Notes: generated from the letters alone by a model not told the origin. A stretch of DNA of 6,888 nucleotides from Nitrososphaerales archaeon TH1920 (GCA_014523495.1 JAATVM010000106.1:1-6888), one strand, 5' to 3'; counted from the first letter of the stretch, positions 1-5,966 are shown. Translations and numbers: made by a program.

Positions 1-374
1 AAGAACGGGTCTGGAGTACACACAGCACCATATGATTTAGCAGTTTGTTGTGTGTCATCGATAAGATATGGAAAATTCAAATTATTTTCCTTGTAAAACT
101 TGACCATGTTCTCAAAACCTTCATCTTGATAAGATGGATCATTACTATTTAACCCAATTATTTGTAATTCTGAGTCTAAAAACTTGCTTTGAAGAGAAAC
201 TAAATCAGCTATACGAGCCTTAACGTAAGGACAGTGATTGCAAATAAAAACTATCAGCAGGCATCTGCCTTTAAAATCCTCGAGGGAGTAAGATTTACTG
301 TCTGTCCCTGTTAATTTGAAAGAGGGTGCAATATCATTTTTTTTTAGCGTTTGACTTGATAATGTTTTTGCCAT
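1..374 (-). CDS. Thioredoxin-like redoxin (AhpC/TSA-type fold), 3' end outside the window
   Basis: Reading the minus strand from an ATG at 374-372 gives 124 uninterrupted codons to the window edge, so the C-terminal part is missing. The protein shows a thioredoxin-fold start (residues 13-36, NDIAPSFKLTG then YSLEDFKG), followed by FICNHCPYV at 43-51 with Cys45 and Cys48 as a CxxC redox pair, a later beta strand QIIGLNSND (71-79), and AVCTPDPF (117-124) with Cys119. CNHCPYV plus CTPDPF is the signature I know from cytosolic thioredoxin-family/redoxin proteins of roughly 180-190 residues, thought to act as thiol peroxidases or reductants; the true substrate is unknown. No signal peptide is seen. 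It is transcribed divergently from the dehydrogenase gene at 655. An AATTTATTA element about 27 nt upstream fits a leaderless transcript. Family assignment is firm, function less so. Confidence 0.88.
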   Translation of the reverse strand, partial: MAKTLSSQTLKKNDIAPSFKLTGTDSKSYSLEDFKGRCLLIVFICNHCPYVKARIADLVSLQSKFLDSELQIIGLNSNDPSYQDEGFENMVKFYKENNLNFPYLIDDTQQTAKSYGAVCTPDPF

Positions 375-396
375 AGGAATATTTCCTTAATATTAC

Positions 397-405
397 TAAT
401 AAATT
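397..405 (-). promoter_or_regulatory. TATA-like box for the redoxin gene
   Basis: On the minus strand the sequence AATTTATTA is centred about 27 nt upstream of the A of the redoxin ATG (374). That is the distance expected for an archaeal TATA box driving a leaderless mRNA. A weak AAGGA and a short inverted repeat (AGGAA-ATA-TTCCT) lie between it and the ATG. The call rests on spacing and composition only, in a very AT-rich region. Confidence 0.35.
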
Positions 406-584
406 GTTCAATTAATCCTGATATTGAAAAAATACAACATGATAGAAAAATATGTACAAAATTAGTATATTTCCTTATAAATTGAATCATTTATATCGCA
501 ATACGCCTCGATTGTTAAAATATATGGTAATTTCTTTCCTGAATATTTATACCATTTTGAAATATACATATGCTTTATGCAATA

Positions 585-601
585 TGTCATGTCGGATGAC
601 A
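585..601. promoter_or_regulatory. Perfect 6-bp inverted repeat TGTCAT-N5-ATGACA, possible operator
   Basis: The two 6-bp arms are exact reverse complements separated by GTCGG. The site sits in the divergent intergenic region, about 54-70 nt upstream of the ATG at 655 and just upstream of an AT-rich TATA-like stretch (605-617). That is where an archaeal dimeric regulator could bind. No second copy was noticed in the window. The regulator is unknown. Confidence 0.3.
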
Positions 602-604
602 ATA

Positions 605-617
605 GATAAATATTAAT
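605..617 (+). promoter_or_regulatory. Possible TATA-like box for the dehydrogenase gene
   Basis: GATAAATATTAAT lies about 38-50 nt upstream of the ATG at 655. Initiation some 25 nt downstream would give a short leader that includes the GGAGG at 642-646. Several other AT-rich stretches in 470-620 could serve equally well, so this is a weak call. Confidence 0.25.
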
Positions 618-641
618 ACAATAGCATTTGTTTGAAAATTT

Positions 642-646
642 GGAGG
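642..646 (+). promoter_or_regulatory. Shine-Dalgarno GGAGG that fixes the start at 655
   Basis: GGAGG ends 8 nt before the ATG at 655. A longer reading from the TTG at 628 would place this motif inside the coding region and has no upstream ribosome binding site, so the ATG is preferred. Confidence 0.65.
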
Positions 647-654
647 CTGAAAAT

Positions 655-1575
655 ATGATTAATCATATCAAAGATGAAATCTCGTTCGAAAAAATCTTAG
701 TCATGGGCTTGGGTCAATTGGGTTTACCAGTTGCAAAATATGTTAAAGAAAAGGGATTTGATGTTTATGGTTATGACAACAATCAGCTTGTCATGAATAA
801 TGCTGAGAAGGAACATAATATAAAGAAACTAGAGAATTTCAGAAACATTGATGCCTTCCTGATATGCATATCGACGCATAGAGAAGATGATGTTTCCACT
901 CCACAAGTTGAGGGACTGATGGCAATTATAAGAAAGATATCTAAAGAGGCTCGAAATGGGAAACTAGTATCTATTGAAAGTACTGTACCAAGAGGAACAA
1001 CCAGAAAAATGTTTGAAATTCTCGAACATCGGTTTCATGTTGTTCATGCTCCACATAGGTGGTATGCTCGAGAAGAAGATGTTCATGGTGTCAATCAACT
1101 ACGGGTTATTGGCGGTGTTTGCGACTGTTGTCTTAGAACAGGTATTAGATTCTATGATGGAGTTGAACAGGGAGCTGAAAAGGAAGATTTAGAATATTAT
1201 AATGCCAATAAATCATACAGAAGTCTTGGGATTCCTATGTATTCTGTTTCTACCGTGGAACTTGCAGAATTGAGTAAAATTGTTGAAAATGCAGACAGAT
1301 ACTTGCAGATTGCCTTCGCAGAAGATCTTTATATGTTCTGTAAAGCGAATCGAATTTCGTTTGGGGAATTAAGAGATGCCATAAATACCAAATGGAACGT
1401 AAACATTCTGGAACCTAGAGATGGAATTGGAGGCCATTGTATTCCAAAGGATACGAGAATGTTTTTAGAGTCTTCCGAAATTAAAAGTAAAATATTGATC
1501 GCCGCTCAAGAAGTGGACAAGGATTATAGAAAATATATTGAAGGAATGATAAAGGACAAGCAGATAAATCGCTAA
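655..1575 (+). CDS. Short UDP-glucose/GDP-mannose dehydrogenase-like protein (two domains only)
   Basis: This 306-residue protein belongs to the nucleotide-sugar dehydrogenase family, which oxidises a sugar C6 alcohol to a carboxylate with NAD in two steps. The N-terminal Rossmann domain has GLGQLG at 18-23. The motif ESTVPRGTT contains Thr110. The central helical domain has ELSKIVEN with Lys208 and Asn212, and GIGGHCIPKD carries the catalytic Cys262; spacing and numbering match classical UDP-glucose dehydrogenases. Two things are odd. The family is usually about 400-450 residues with a third, nucleotide-binding domain, and this protein stops after the central helix. The usual PER motif reads PHRWY (133-137), replacing the conserved Glu with His134. 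A Cys cluster, C-D-C-C (156-159), is also unusual. The start is set by GGAGG at 642-646; a TTG at 628 would add nine residues. Substrate unknown; a nucleotide sugar is doubtful without the third domain. Confidence 0.85.
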   Translation: MINHIKDEISFEKILVMGLGQLGLPVAKYVKEKGFDVYGYDNNQLVMNNAEKEHNIKKLENFRNIDAFLICISTHREDDVSTPQVEGLMAIIRKISKEARNGKLVSIESTVPRGTTRKMFEILEHRFHVVHAPHRWYAREEDVHGVNQLRVIGGVCDCCLRTGIRFYDGVEQGAEKEDLEYYNANKSYRSLGIPMYSVSTVELAELSKIVENADRYLQIAFAEDLYMFCKANRISFGELRDAINTKWNVNILEPRDGIGGHCIPKDTRMFLESSEIKSKILIAAQEVDKDYRKYIEGMIKDKQINR

Positions 1576-1722
1576 CATTTTCTATAAATATTGTTTTAAC
1601 AAGTGTAGTTACAGTATTTTCTTTGGTATTCATTTTAGCGTAAGCTCCTCTAGAGTTTTGAGTTTGGGGCCACATTGAGCTTCAAAACTTAATTTAAATA
1701 TTCAGAATATTTCTGTATTAAC
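1576..1722. other. Intergenic spacer with a 6-bp inverted repeat and a promoter
   Basis: These 147 nt hold no credible gene and are too short to contain the missing third domain of the upstream dehydrogenase. There are short T-runs at about 1576-1625 that could end transcription, and an AAGCTC/GAGCTT inverted repeat (1642-1647 and 1677-1682) around a 29-nt loop that contains CTCTAGAG. A TATA-like box for the next gene lies at the right end. Confidence 0.5.
1693..1700 (+). promoter_or_regulatory. TATA box (TTTAAATA) for a leaderless transcript starting at 1723
   Basis: TTTAAATA is centred about 26 nt upstream of the A of the ATG at 1723 and there is no Shine-Dalgarno sequence before that ATG. 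This is the arrangement of leaderless archaeal mRNAs. It would drive the three-gene unit 1723-4039. Confidence 0.5.
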
Positions 1723-2451
1723 ATGCCTCTTGATAAATCAAAAATTAATCAGAAAGAGATTAACGATAATAAAGATCATATCAATTCACCTACGAAGTAT
1801 CTCAACTTTTGCTTCTATAAAGTAGATCCGAAATGGAGGTGGCTGAATGATATAGGAAAGGATGAGGCAGCTAAGGAGTTTTCATCATTAATAGATATTG
1901 CTAATACAAAGATGAAGGTCAGGACTTATTCGACTATTGGTATCAGAAAAGAGTCTGACTTTATGTTATGGAGTATTTCTGATTCGATCGAAAAAATTCA
2001 AGTGCTCGCTTCAAAGGTTTACACTACTGTACTTGGAAAATACATCGATACATCCGAAGTTTACTTATCGGCGTCACGTCCCTCAATTTATTCGAGTAAA
2101 ATAACTCCAAGTTTTATGGAAGATGATGAGCCTTTGAAATACAATATTGTTTATCCATTTATTAAGTCAAGAGAATGGTATCTTCTTCCATTTGAAAAAA
2201 GAAGTGAAATGATGAAGGAACATATTAGTGTTGCAAAAAAATTTCCGCAGATAAGATTGAATACTTCATATTCATTTGGAATGGGTGACCAAGATTTTAT
2301 GTTAGCTTTTGAGACAGATAATTTAATGGATTTTCAAGACTTGATCATGAAACTACGTGAGACGCAGGTGAACAGATATGTTGTTAAAGATACTCCTATG
2401 ATAGTTTGTGTTCATAAAAAAATCCTTGATGTAATTAAGAGTTTAGGATAA
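1723..2451 (+). CDS. Chlorite dismutase / coproheme decarboxylase (HemQ-like) family heme protein
   Basis: The 242-residue protein has a hydrophilic tail (1-25) and then the dimeric alpha/beta-barrel fold of the chlorite dismutase family. Landmarks are FYKVDPKWRWL (31-41), YPFIKSREWYLLP (144-156), the helix ending MMKEH with His167, RLNTSYSFG (178-186), and a final stretch around LRETQVNRYVVKDTP. His167 is the expected proximal heme ligand. Tyr144 matches the radical-forming Tyr of coproheme decarboxylases; the 23-residue Tyr-His spacing equals that of the actinobacterial type (Tyr135/His158 in Corynebacterium diphtheriae, from memory). True chlorite-degrading enzymes have a distal Arg and Firmicutes HemQ a distal Gln; neither is seen at 179-180. 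The actinobacterial distal His aligns with Ile127. So chlorite dismutation is unlikely, and heme maturation or another peroxide-linked reaction is possible. The protein appears cytoplasmic. It is followed after 2 nt by a DUF1802 gene. Confidence 0.88.
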   Translation: MPLDKSKINQKEINDNKDHINSPTKYLNFCFYKVDPKWRWLNDIGKDEAAKEFSSLIDIANTKMKVRTYSTIGIRKESDFMLWSISDSIEKIQVLASKVYTTVLGKYIDTSEVYLSASRPSIYSSKITPSFMEDDEPLKYNIVYPFIKSREWYLLPFEKRSEMMKEHISVAKKFPQIRLNTSYSFGMGDQDFMLAFETDNLMDFQDLIMKLRETQVNRYVVKDTPMIVCVHKKILDVIKSLG

Positions 2452-2453
2452 AT

Positions 2454-3053
2454 ATGTTAGCATTGAAAGAATGGGCCATTGTTTGTAGAGCTTTGGAAGA
2501 GGGAAAACAATCTATATTGCTACGGAAGGGTGGCATCCTAGAATATAAGAAGGGCTTTGAAATTAGTCAAAAAATTTTTCTCCTGTATCCTACATTTGAG
2601 CATCAATCAAAAGAATATGTACAATCAAATTATTTAGAAAATTTTGAATCATTTGCAAAAGGAGATGGTTCAAATATTGTCCAGGACAAATTAAATACGC
2701 TTAGAATTCTAGCGAGAATCGAGACAATGCATGAATTCAGAGATGAAACGATATTATCAAAATTAGAAAAGTATCATATATGGAATGAGCGATACGCTAC
2801 ATTGAGAATGGAGTATAATCCAAAGAAGCCAATGAATGCCCTTTTTCTTAGGGTATACAAGCTGCCGAAACCTATCTCAATAAGTGTTAATCCACAATGG
2901 GCCGGATGTAAATCTTGGATTGATATTGATTTGGCCGAAAAGTATAGGAAATCGTATAGTAACATTTACGAATTATTGAATGAATGTGAACCGGTTATTA
3001 AAGAAGATGATTTTCGAAAAATATATGATAATTTTATGGAGATTTGGAATTGA
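2454..3053 (+). CDS. DUF1802 family protein of unknown function
   Basis: This 199-residue protein matches the DUF1802 pattern, known to me mainly from cyanobacteria and archaea. It has LALKEWAIVCRALEEGKQ at 2-19, LLRKGGILE at 22-30, and FLLYPTFEHQ at 42-51. No enzyme function is established for the family. The conserved RKGG and PTxEHQ motifs, with Arg24, Lys25, Glu49 and His50, are candidates for binding or catalysis, but that is a guess. There is no signal peptide or membrane segment. The ATG lies 2 nt after the stop of the heme-protein gene, with a weak AGGA at 2445-2448 as ribosome binding site. Its own stop overlaps the likely start of the aldo/keto reductase (TTGA at 3050-3053). Translational coupling on both sides implies a shared pathway with the heme protein and the reductase. 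Confidence 0.8.
   Translation: MLALKEWAIVCRALEEGKQSILLRKGGILEYKKGFEISQKIFLLYPTFEHQSKEYVQSNYLENFESFAKGDGSNIVQDKLNTLRILARIETMHEFRDETILSKLEKYHIWNERYATLRMEYNPKKPMNALFLRVYKLPKPISISVNPQWAGCKSWIDIDLAEKYRKSYSNIYELLNECEPVIKEDDFRKIYDNFMEIWN
3038..3041 (+). promoter_or_regulatory. Shine-Dalgarno GGAG supporting a TTG start at 3050
   Basis: GGAG ends 8 nt before the TTG at 3050-3052, the same spacing as at the dehydrogenase gene. The other in-frame TTG at 3044 would be only 2 nt away. The site lies inside the end of the DUF1802 gene. Confidence 0.5.
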
Positions 3054-4039
3054 GATATAGACGATTAGGGAAAAGCGATATTAAGGTGAGTGAAATTGGG
3101 TTTGGAGCATGGACCATTGGTCTGGATTGGTGGGGTAAGAAAATAGATGACGATGAAGCTATTAGAATGTTAAAAAGAGCCTATGATGTGGGCATTAATT
3201 TTTATGAAACTGGAGATATCTACGGGAAAGGCAAAAGTGAAAAACTAATAGGAATAGCATTCAAAGGTATGAGAAATGAAATAATTTATTCAACAAAATG
3301 GGGATACGATATGTACAATGCTGAACAAATAGGGCACAATGAGTTACCACAGAAACACAATATTGAGTTTTTGCACTATGCATTAGATAAGAGTTTGGAA
3401 AGGCTTCAAACAGACTATATTGATGTATATAGCCTTCACAATCCAAAAATGGAAGTAATCACAAATAAGGAATTATTTAATGAATTAGATACGCTTGTTA
3501 CCAAGGGAAAGATTAAAAGTCATGGTGTTGCATTAGGCCCAGCCATCGGATGGCAGGAGGAAGGTCTACATGCGATTAGAGATCATAATATTACTTGTCT
3601 GCAAACAGTTTATAATATCTTAGAACAAGATCCAGGTAATGCATTACTAAAAGTCGGTAAGGAAAAAAATGTTGGCATAATGGCAAGAGTGCCTGACGCA
3701 TCAGGAGTGTTAACGGGTAAAGTCAATGAAAACACCACATTTAGCAAGAATGATCATAGGAGTGCCAGAAAAAAAGAATGGATATCTGAAGCCCTGAAAA
3801 AAGTTGAAAATTTGAGAACAATATCTGATAAAAAGGGATGGGATATTACTGAACTTGCGATTAAATTTATTCTATCTCATGAGCAGATTTCAGTCGTTTT
3901 ACCTACAATGATAAGTTTGGAAGAAATTGATAAATTTTCTCTCATATCAGATGGGAAATATCTAGATCTATATGAAATGCAACAGATTTCTGAGATGTAT
4001 TTTAATAATTTTTACGTTACTCCAAATACAACCAATTAA
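3050..4039 (+). CDS. Aldo/keto reductase family protein with Glu at the catalytic Asp position
   Basis: The 329-residue protein starts RYRRLGKSDIKVSEIGFG, the usual opening of an NAD(P)H-dependent (beta/alpha)8 aldo/keto reductase. Three of four catalytic tetrad residues are clear: Tyr58 in DIYGKGKSE, Lys83 in YSTKWG and His130 in SLHNP. The fourth, normally the Asp of FDTADxYG, is Glu53 in FYETGDIYG. Length is normal for the family. These enzymes usually reduce aldehydes or ketones, or oxidise alcohols, in the cytoplasm; no specific substrate can be read here. No ATG start is available. Two in-frame TTG codons occur: 3050 overlaps the upstream TGA and has GGAG 8 nt before it, while 3044 would add two residues. 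The position as third gene after the heme protein and DUF1802 suggests they are made together. No clear terminator follows. Confidence 0.88.
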   Translation: MRYRRLGKSDIKVSEIGFGAWTIGLDWWGKKIDDDEAIRMLKRAYDVGINFYETGDIYGKGKSEKLIGIAFKGMRNEIIYSTKWGYDMYNAEQIGHNELPQKHNIEFLHYALDKSLERLQTDYIDVYSLHNPKMEVITNKELFNELDTLVTKGKIKSHGVALGPAIGWQEEGLHAIRDHNITCLQTVYNILEQDPGNALLKVGKEKNVGIMARVPDASGVLTGKVNENTTFSKNDHRSARKKEWISEALKKVENLRTISDKKGWDITELAIKFILSHEQISVVLPTMISLEEIDKFSLISDGKYLDLYEMQQISEMYFNNFYVTPNTTN

Positions 4040-4112
4040 GCATGATCTCAACCAATAGTCCGGATTAGTTTAAAATTATAAATTATGATCTTGGAACACT
4101 GAATTACTTGAG

Positions 4113-4298
4113 ATGAATTTACCTAAAATTATGAGTATAGATGATGAAGCGATGGAGGTATTGATAATGATAAATTATGTGGAAATCGTGAGTTGATACA
4201 TTGCAAATGAGACAGTAGGTAAAGAAAACAATGAGGCGATTAAATCTACTTTGAAATTACATTTATTTTGGGCGAATAATGAGTATATTTGGTTATAG
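4113..4298 (+). pseudogene. Possible small decayed gene with one in-frame TGA
   Basis: From the ATG at 4113 a frame runs 27 codons (MNLPKIMSIDDEAMEVL onward), meets TGA at 4194-4196, and continues in the same frame for 33 more codons (YIANETVGKENNEAIKSTLK then LHLFWANNEYIWL) to TAG at 4296-4298. The composition on both sides looks like soluble helical protein. A single C-to-T change (CGA to TGA) could have broken an ORF of about 61 codons. Alternatives are a genuine 27-residue peptide (4113-4196) or chance, since stop-free stretches of this size are not rare. I do not recognise the family. Confidence 0.3.
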
Positions 4299-4380
4299 TA
4301 ATCTTCGTACTAAAATTATACCTTAAATTATTTACTATTAAATTTACCTTGACTATCATACAGCAATTCGTTACCTAATC

Positions 4381-4388
4381 TAAATATA
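4381..4388 (+). promoter_or_regulatory. TATA-like box (TAAATATA) for the SKDVN-repeat gene
   Basis: TAAATATA is centred about 37 nt before the ATG at 4422. Initiation some 25 nt downstream would leave a leader of about 10 nt that includes GGTAGGT (4414-4420), a possible weak ribosome binding site. The call rests on position and composition. Confidence 0.35.
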
Positions 4389-4421
4389 CTCGCTTTCAGC
4401 TAAATTGCATTACGGTAGGTC

Positions 4422-4880
4422 ATGGTAGGTAGAATTATTGCCCTTATTGCAATAAGTAGTATATTAGCATTAGTGACTAATATGCATGGCCCTACATACG
4501 CAAACTTGATCGTTGAAAAGGGTGATATCAACAGTAAGCAAATTGTACGTTTTTATCCAATTGCTAGTTTAATTAACAATCAAACTACCAATAAGGAGAT
4601 TATGACTGAACTGAAATCTCAAATAGAGAATTCAGATCCGTTTAAAATAAGAGGCGCAGAGCAAGAGAGAAATACACTTAATTTGACTTCTAAAGAGGGC
4701 ACTCATTCAAAAGATGTGAATTCAAAAGATGTGAATTCAAAAGATGTGAATTCAAAAGATGTGAATTCAAAAGATGTGAATTCAAAAGATGATAATGATT
4801 GTAAATCCGGTTGTCCTGAAAAATCAAAGCCTATAAGGGATAAGATCCCATTTGAGTTGCCAAGCATACCATTTCCCTAA
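4422..4880 (+). CDS. Probable secreted low-complexity protein with five SKDVN repeats
   Basis: The 152-residue protein opens with a short basic start and hydrophobic core (GRIIALIAISSILALV, 3-18) and then GPTYA, giving a plausible signal peptide cleaved after Ala27. The body (28-95) is polar with no fold I recognise. Residues 96-120 are five exact SKDVN repeats followed by a diverged SKDDN (121-125). Cys127 and Cys131 (CKSGC) come next and could form a disulfide. The tail is Pro-rich and ends PFELPSIPFP, with no C-terminal membrane anchor or sorting signal. The repeat region is highly charged and probably disordered, perhaps a spacer or surface segment. The next gene in the same direction, 102 nt downstream, also encodes an exported protein. 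Function is unknown. The ORF is supported by the signal peptide and by in-frame repeats whose unit is a multiple of three. Confidence 0.7.
   Translation: MVGRIIALIAISSILALVTNMHGPTYANLIVEKGDINSKQIVRFYPIASLINNQTTNKEIMTELKSQIENSDPFKIRGAEQERNTLNLTSKEGTHSKDVNSKDVNSKDVNSKDVNSKDVNSKDDNDCKSGCPEKSKPIRDKIPFELPSIPFP
4706..4791 (+). repeat. Tandem 15-bp repeat, five perfect copies plus a partial sixth
   Basis: The unit TTCAAAAGATGTGAA occurs at 4706, 4721, 4736, 4751 and 4766 without a mismatch. A sixth copy begins at 4781 and diverges after 11 bases. It encodes SKDVN in frame. Perfect identity, including third codon positions, indicates recent expansion by slippage or unequal exchange. Confidence 0.97.
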
Positions 4881-4923
4881 AAATAGTTTTGATAATTACC
4901 TTTTCGGACGCAAACGATAGTCA

Positions 4924-4932
4924 TTTAAATTA
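4924..4932 (+). promoter_or_regulatory. Possible TATA-like box for the Ig-domain protein gene
   Basis: TTTAAATTA lies about 55 nt before the ATG at 4983. If used, transcription would start near 4953 and give a leader of roughly 30 nt containing AGGGGAAA (4961-4968), which is rather far from the ATG to act as a Shine-Dalgarno. The gene could instead be read through from 4422. Confidence 0.25.
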
Positions 4933-4982
4933 TGTAAACAAAATGTAAAAAACAAAAATAAGGGGAAATACTATAGATTACA

Positions 4983-5867
4983 ATGAATATGAAATTTGAA
5001 AGATTGCTTATTTTTGGGTTATCTGGAATTATTCTAGCATTAATGATGTTTTTTAGTATTGAATCTATTGATATTTATGCAATTTCGATAAACATATTAT
5101 CTCCTCTCAGCAATCAACAGGTTCCTGTTGGTGAACTTACCATATCTGGAACTTCTTCTGATAATTCAACGTCACAATGTCAGGTTTATGTAGATTGGAA
5201 TAATCAAAAACCGTATCAACTTGCTACGCCTAAAGGCTCAAATGGTTCGGGTGATTTTTCATCTTGGAGTTACACATATACTTCAAAATATCATCTTATT
5301 CAGACAGGACTCAATGATTTGACGTCAAAAATTACTTGCTTAGTTCCGCCTGCTGGGCCAACTGTTACTAAATGGTACAGCATTAATGTTACAGGAAGTA
5401 CATCTCCCAATCAATCAAGTAGTGTACAATTACCGTTACCAACTGCAAATACCAATGTTCCAGCATCTTCAGATATACAAACTTCATCTCCACAATCAGA
5501 AACATCTATTAATACAACAAATACATCAAATTCAGAAACATCTATTAATACAACAAATACATCAAATTCGGATAAAATAATGCTCAATCTTGGTGTAGAA
5601 GAAAATCCAATTCAAGCTGGAGATAGACAAACAGTTACATTAACAGCTTCCGATCCAGCTACAGGAAATACTCTTGATCGCGTGTTTCTACGTCTAACGA
5701 TCAAGGATCCTTCAGGCAATATTGTAAAAGATTATACGGACAACGATGGAGAACTCTCGCCTACTTTTAAGCTCGATGAGGACATAACAGGAACATTTTC
5801 GGTTTCAGCAAGTGCCTCACAAGCAGGAATTGAAACCTCAAAGTCTATGACATTCGTTGTTCAGTAA
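4983..5867 (+). CDS. Probable exported or membrane-anchored protein with Ig-like domain and Ser/Thr/Asn-rich linker
   Basis: The 294-residue protein has an N-terminal hydrophobic segment (8-26, LLIFGLSGIILALMMFFSI) that acts as a signal peptide or anchor, possibly cleaved near Ala33. Residues 34-138 form a beta-rich Ig-like domain beginning ISINILSPLSNQQVPVGELT and ending KWYSINVTG; Cys66 and Cys119 could form a disulfide outside the cell. I associate this domain type with secreted proteins of Nitrososphaerales. A low-complexity linker (about 139-199) contains SETSINTTNTSN twice (172-195) with many N-X-S/T sequons. The C-terminal part (200-294) looks like a second all-beta domain, with a GDRQTVTLTASDPATG motif and a final SMTFVVQ strand, as in invasin or transport-associated Ig folds. 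The architecture suggests a surface adhesin or matrix protein; no enzyme motif is present. ATG 4983 is used; the Met at 4989 is an alternative. Confidence 0.78.
   Translation: MNMKFERLLIFGLSGIILALMMFFSIESIDIYAISINILSPLSNQQVPVGELTISGTSSDNSTSQCQVYVDWNNQKPYQLATPKGSNGSGDFSSWSYTYTSKYHLIQTGLNDLTSKITCLVPPAGPTVTKWYSINVTGSTSPNQSSSVQLPLPTANTNVPASSDIQTSSPQSETSINTTNTSNSETSINTTNTSNSDKIMLNLGVEENPIQAGDRQTVTLTASDPATGNTLDRVFLRLTIKDPSGNIVKDYTDNDGELSPTFKLDEDITGTFSVSASASQAGIETSKSMTFVVQ
5496..5567 (+). repeat. Perfect 36-bp tandem duplication in the linker
   Basis: Two identical 36-bp units, 5496-5531 and 5532-5567, each encode SETSINTTNTSN. No mismatch is seen, so the duplication is recent or kept homogeneous. 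The unit is a multiple of three and preserves the frame. Confidence 0.96.
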
Positions 5868-5942
5868 TTGAAATCCGTTTAAATTTAGCAAGTGAATCTG
5901 GCAACACTTATATTTTCAAAATTCAATTTGCTCAAGTTATTT

Positions 5943-5966
5943 GACTTGACTTGAAGTCTAATTTTT
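5943..5966 (+). terminator. Weak hairpin plus T-run after the Ig-domain protein gene
   Basis: GACTT and AAGTC (5943-5947 and 5954-5958) form a 5-bp stem followed by TAATTTTT ending at 5966. It lies about 75-100 nt after the stop at 5867. Archaeal termination needs mainly the T-run, and five Ts is modest, so this is tentative. Confidence 0.25.

Larger units (their letters stand above)
4040..4421. other. Intergenic region, 382 nt, mostly without recognisable content
   Basis: No intact gene of convincing length was found. The stretch contains a small plus-strand frame interrupted by one TGA (4113-4298, listed separately) and, at its right end, a TATA-like stretch plus a GGTAGGT motif before the next ATG. 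No tRNA-like fold, tandem repeat or transposon end was noticed. Confidence 0.6.

Noticed and set aside
628..654. Longer dehydrogenase start at the TTG at 628
   Set aside because: It has no ribosome binding site, and GGAGG at 642-646 is well placed for the ATG at 655; the extra nine residues match nothing expected.
974..1192. Plus-strand ORF inside the dehydrogenase gene
   Set aside because: It is an out-of-frame shadow; the dehydrogenase frame carries the family motifs across this region.
1642..1682. Riboswitch or terminator at the AAGCTC/GAGCTT repeat
   Set aside because: The 6-bp arms have a 29-nt loop and no T-run follows; nothing matches a known riboswitch core.
4706..4791. CRISPR-like array
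   Set aside because: The 15-bp units are directly adjacent with no spacers and are translated in frame, so this is a coding tandem repeat.
5386..5580. Plus-strand ORF within the Ig-domain protein gene
   Set aside because: It is an alternative reading of the 36-bp repeat and linker, giving Gln/His/Leu-rich repeats with no start signal.
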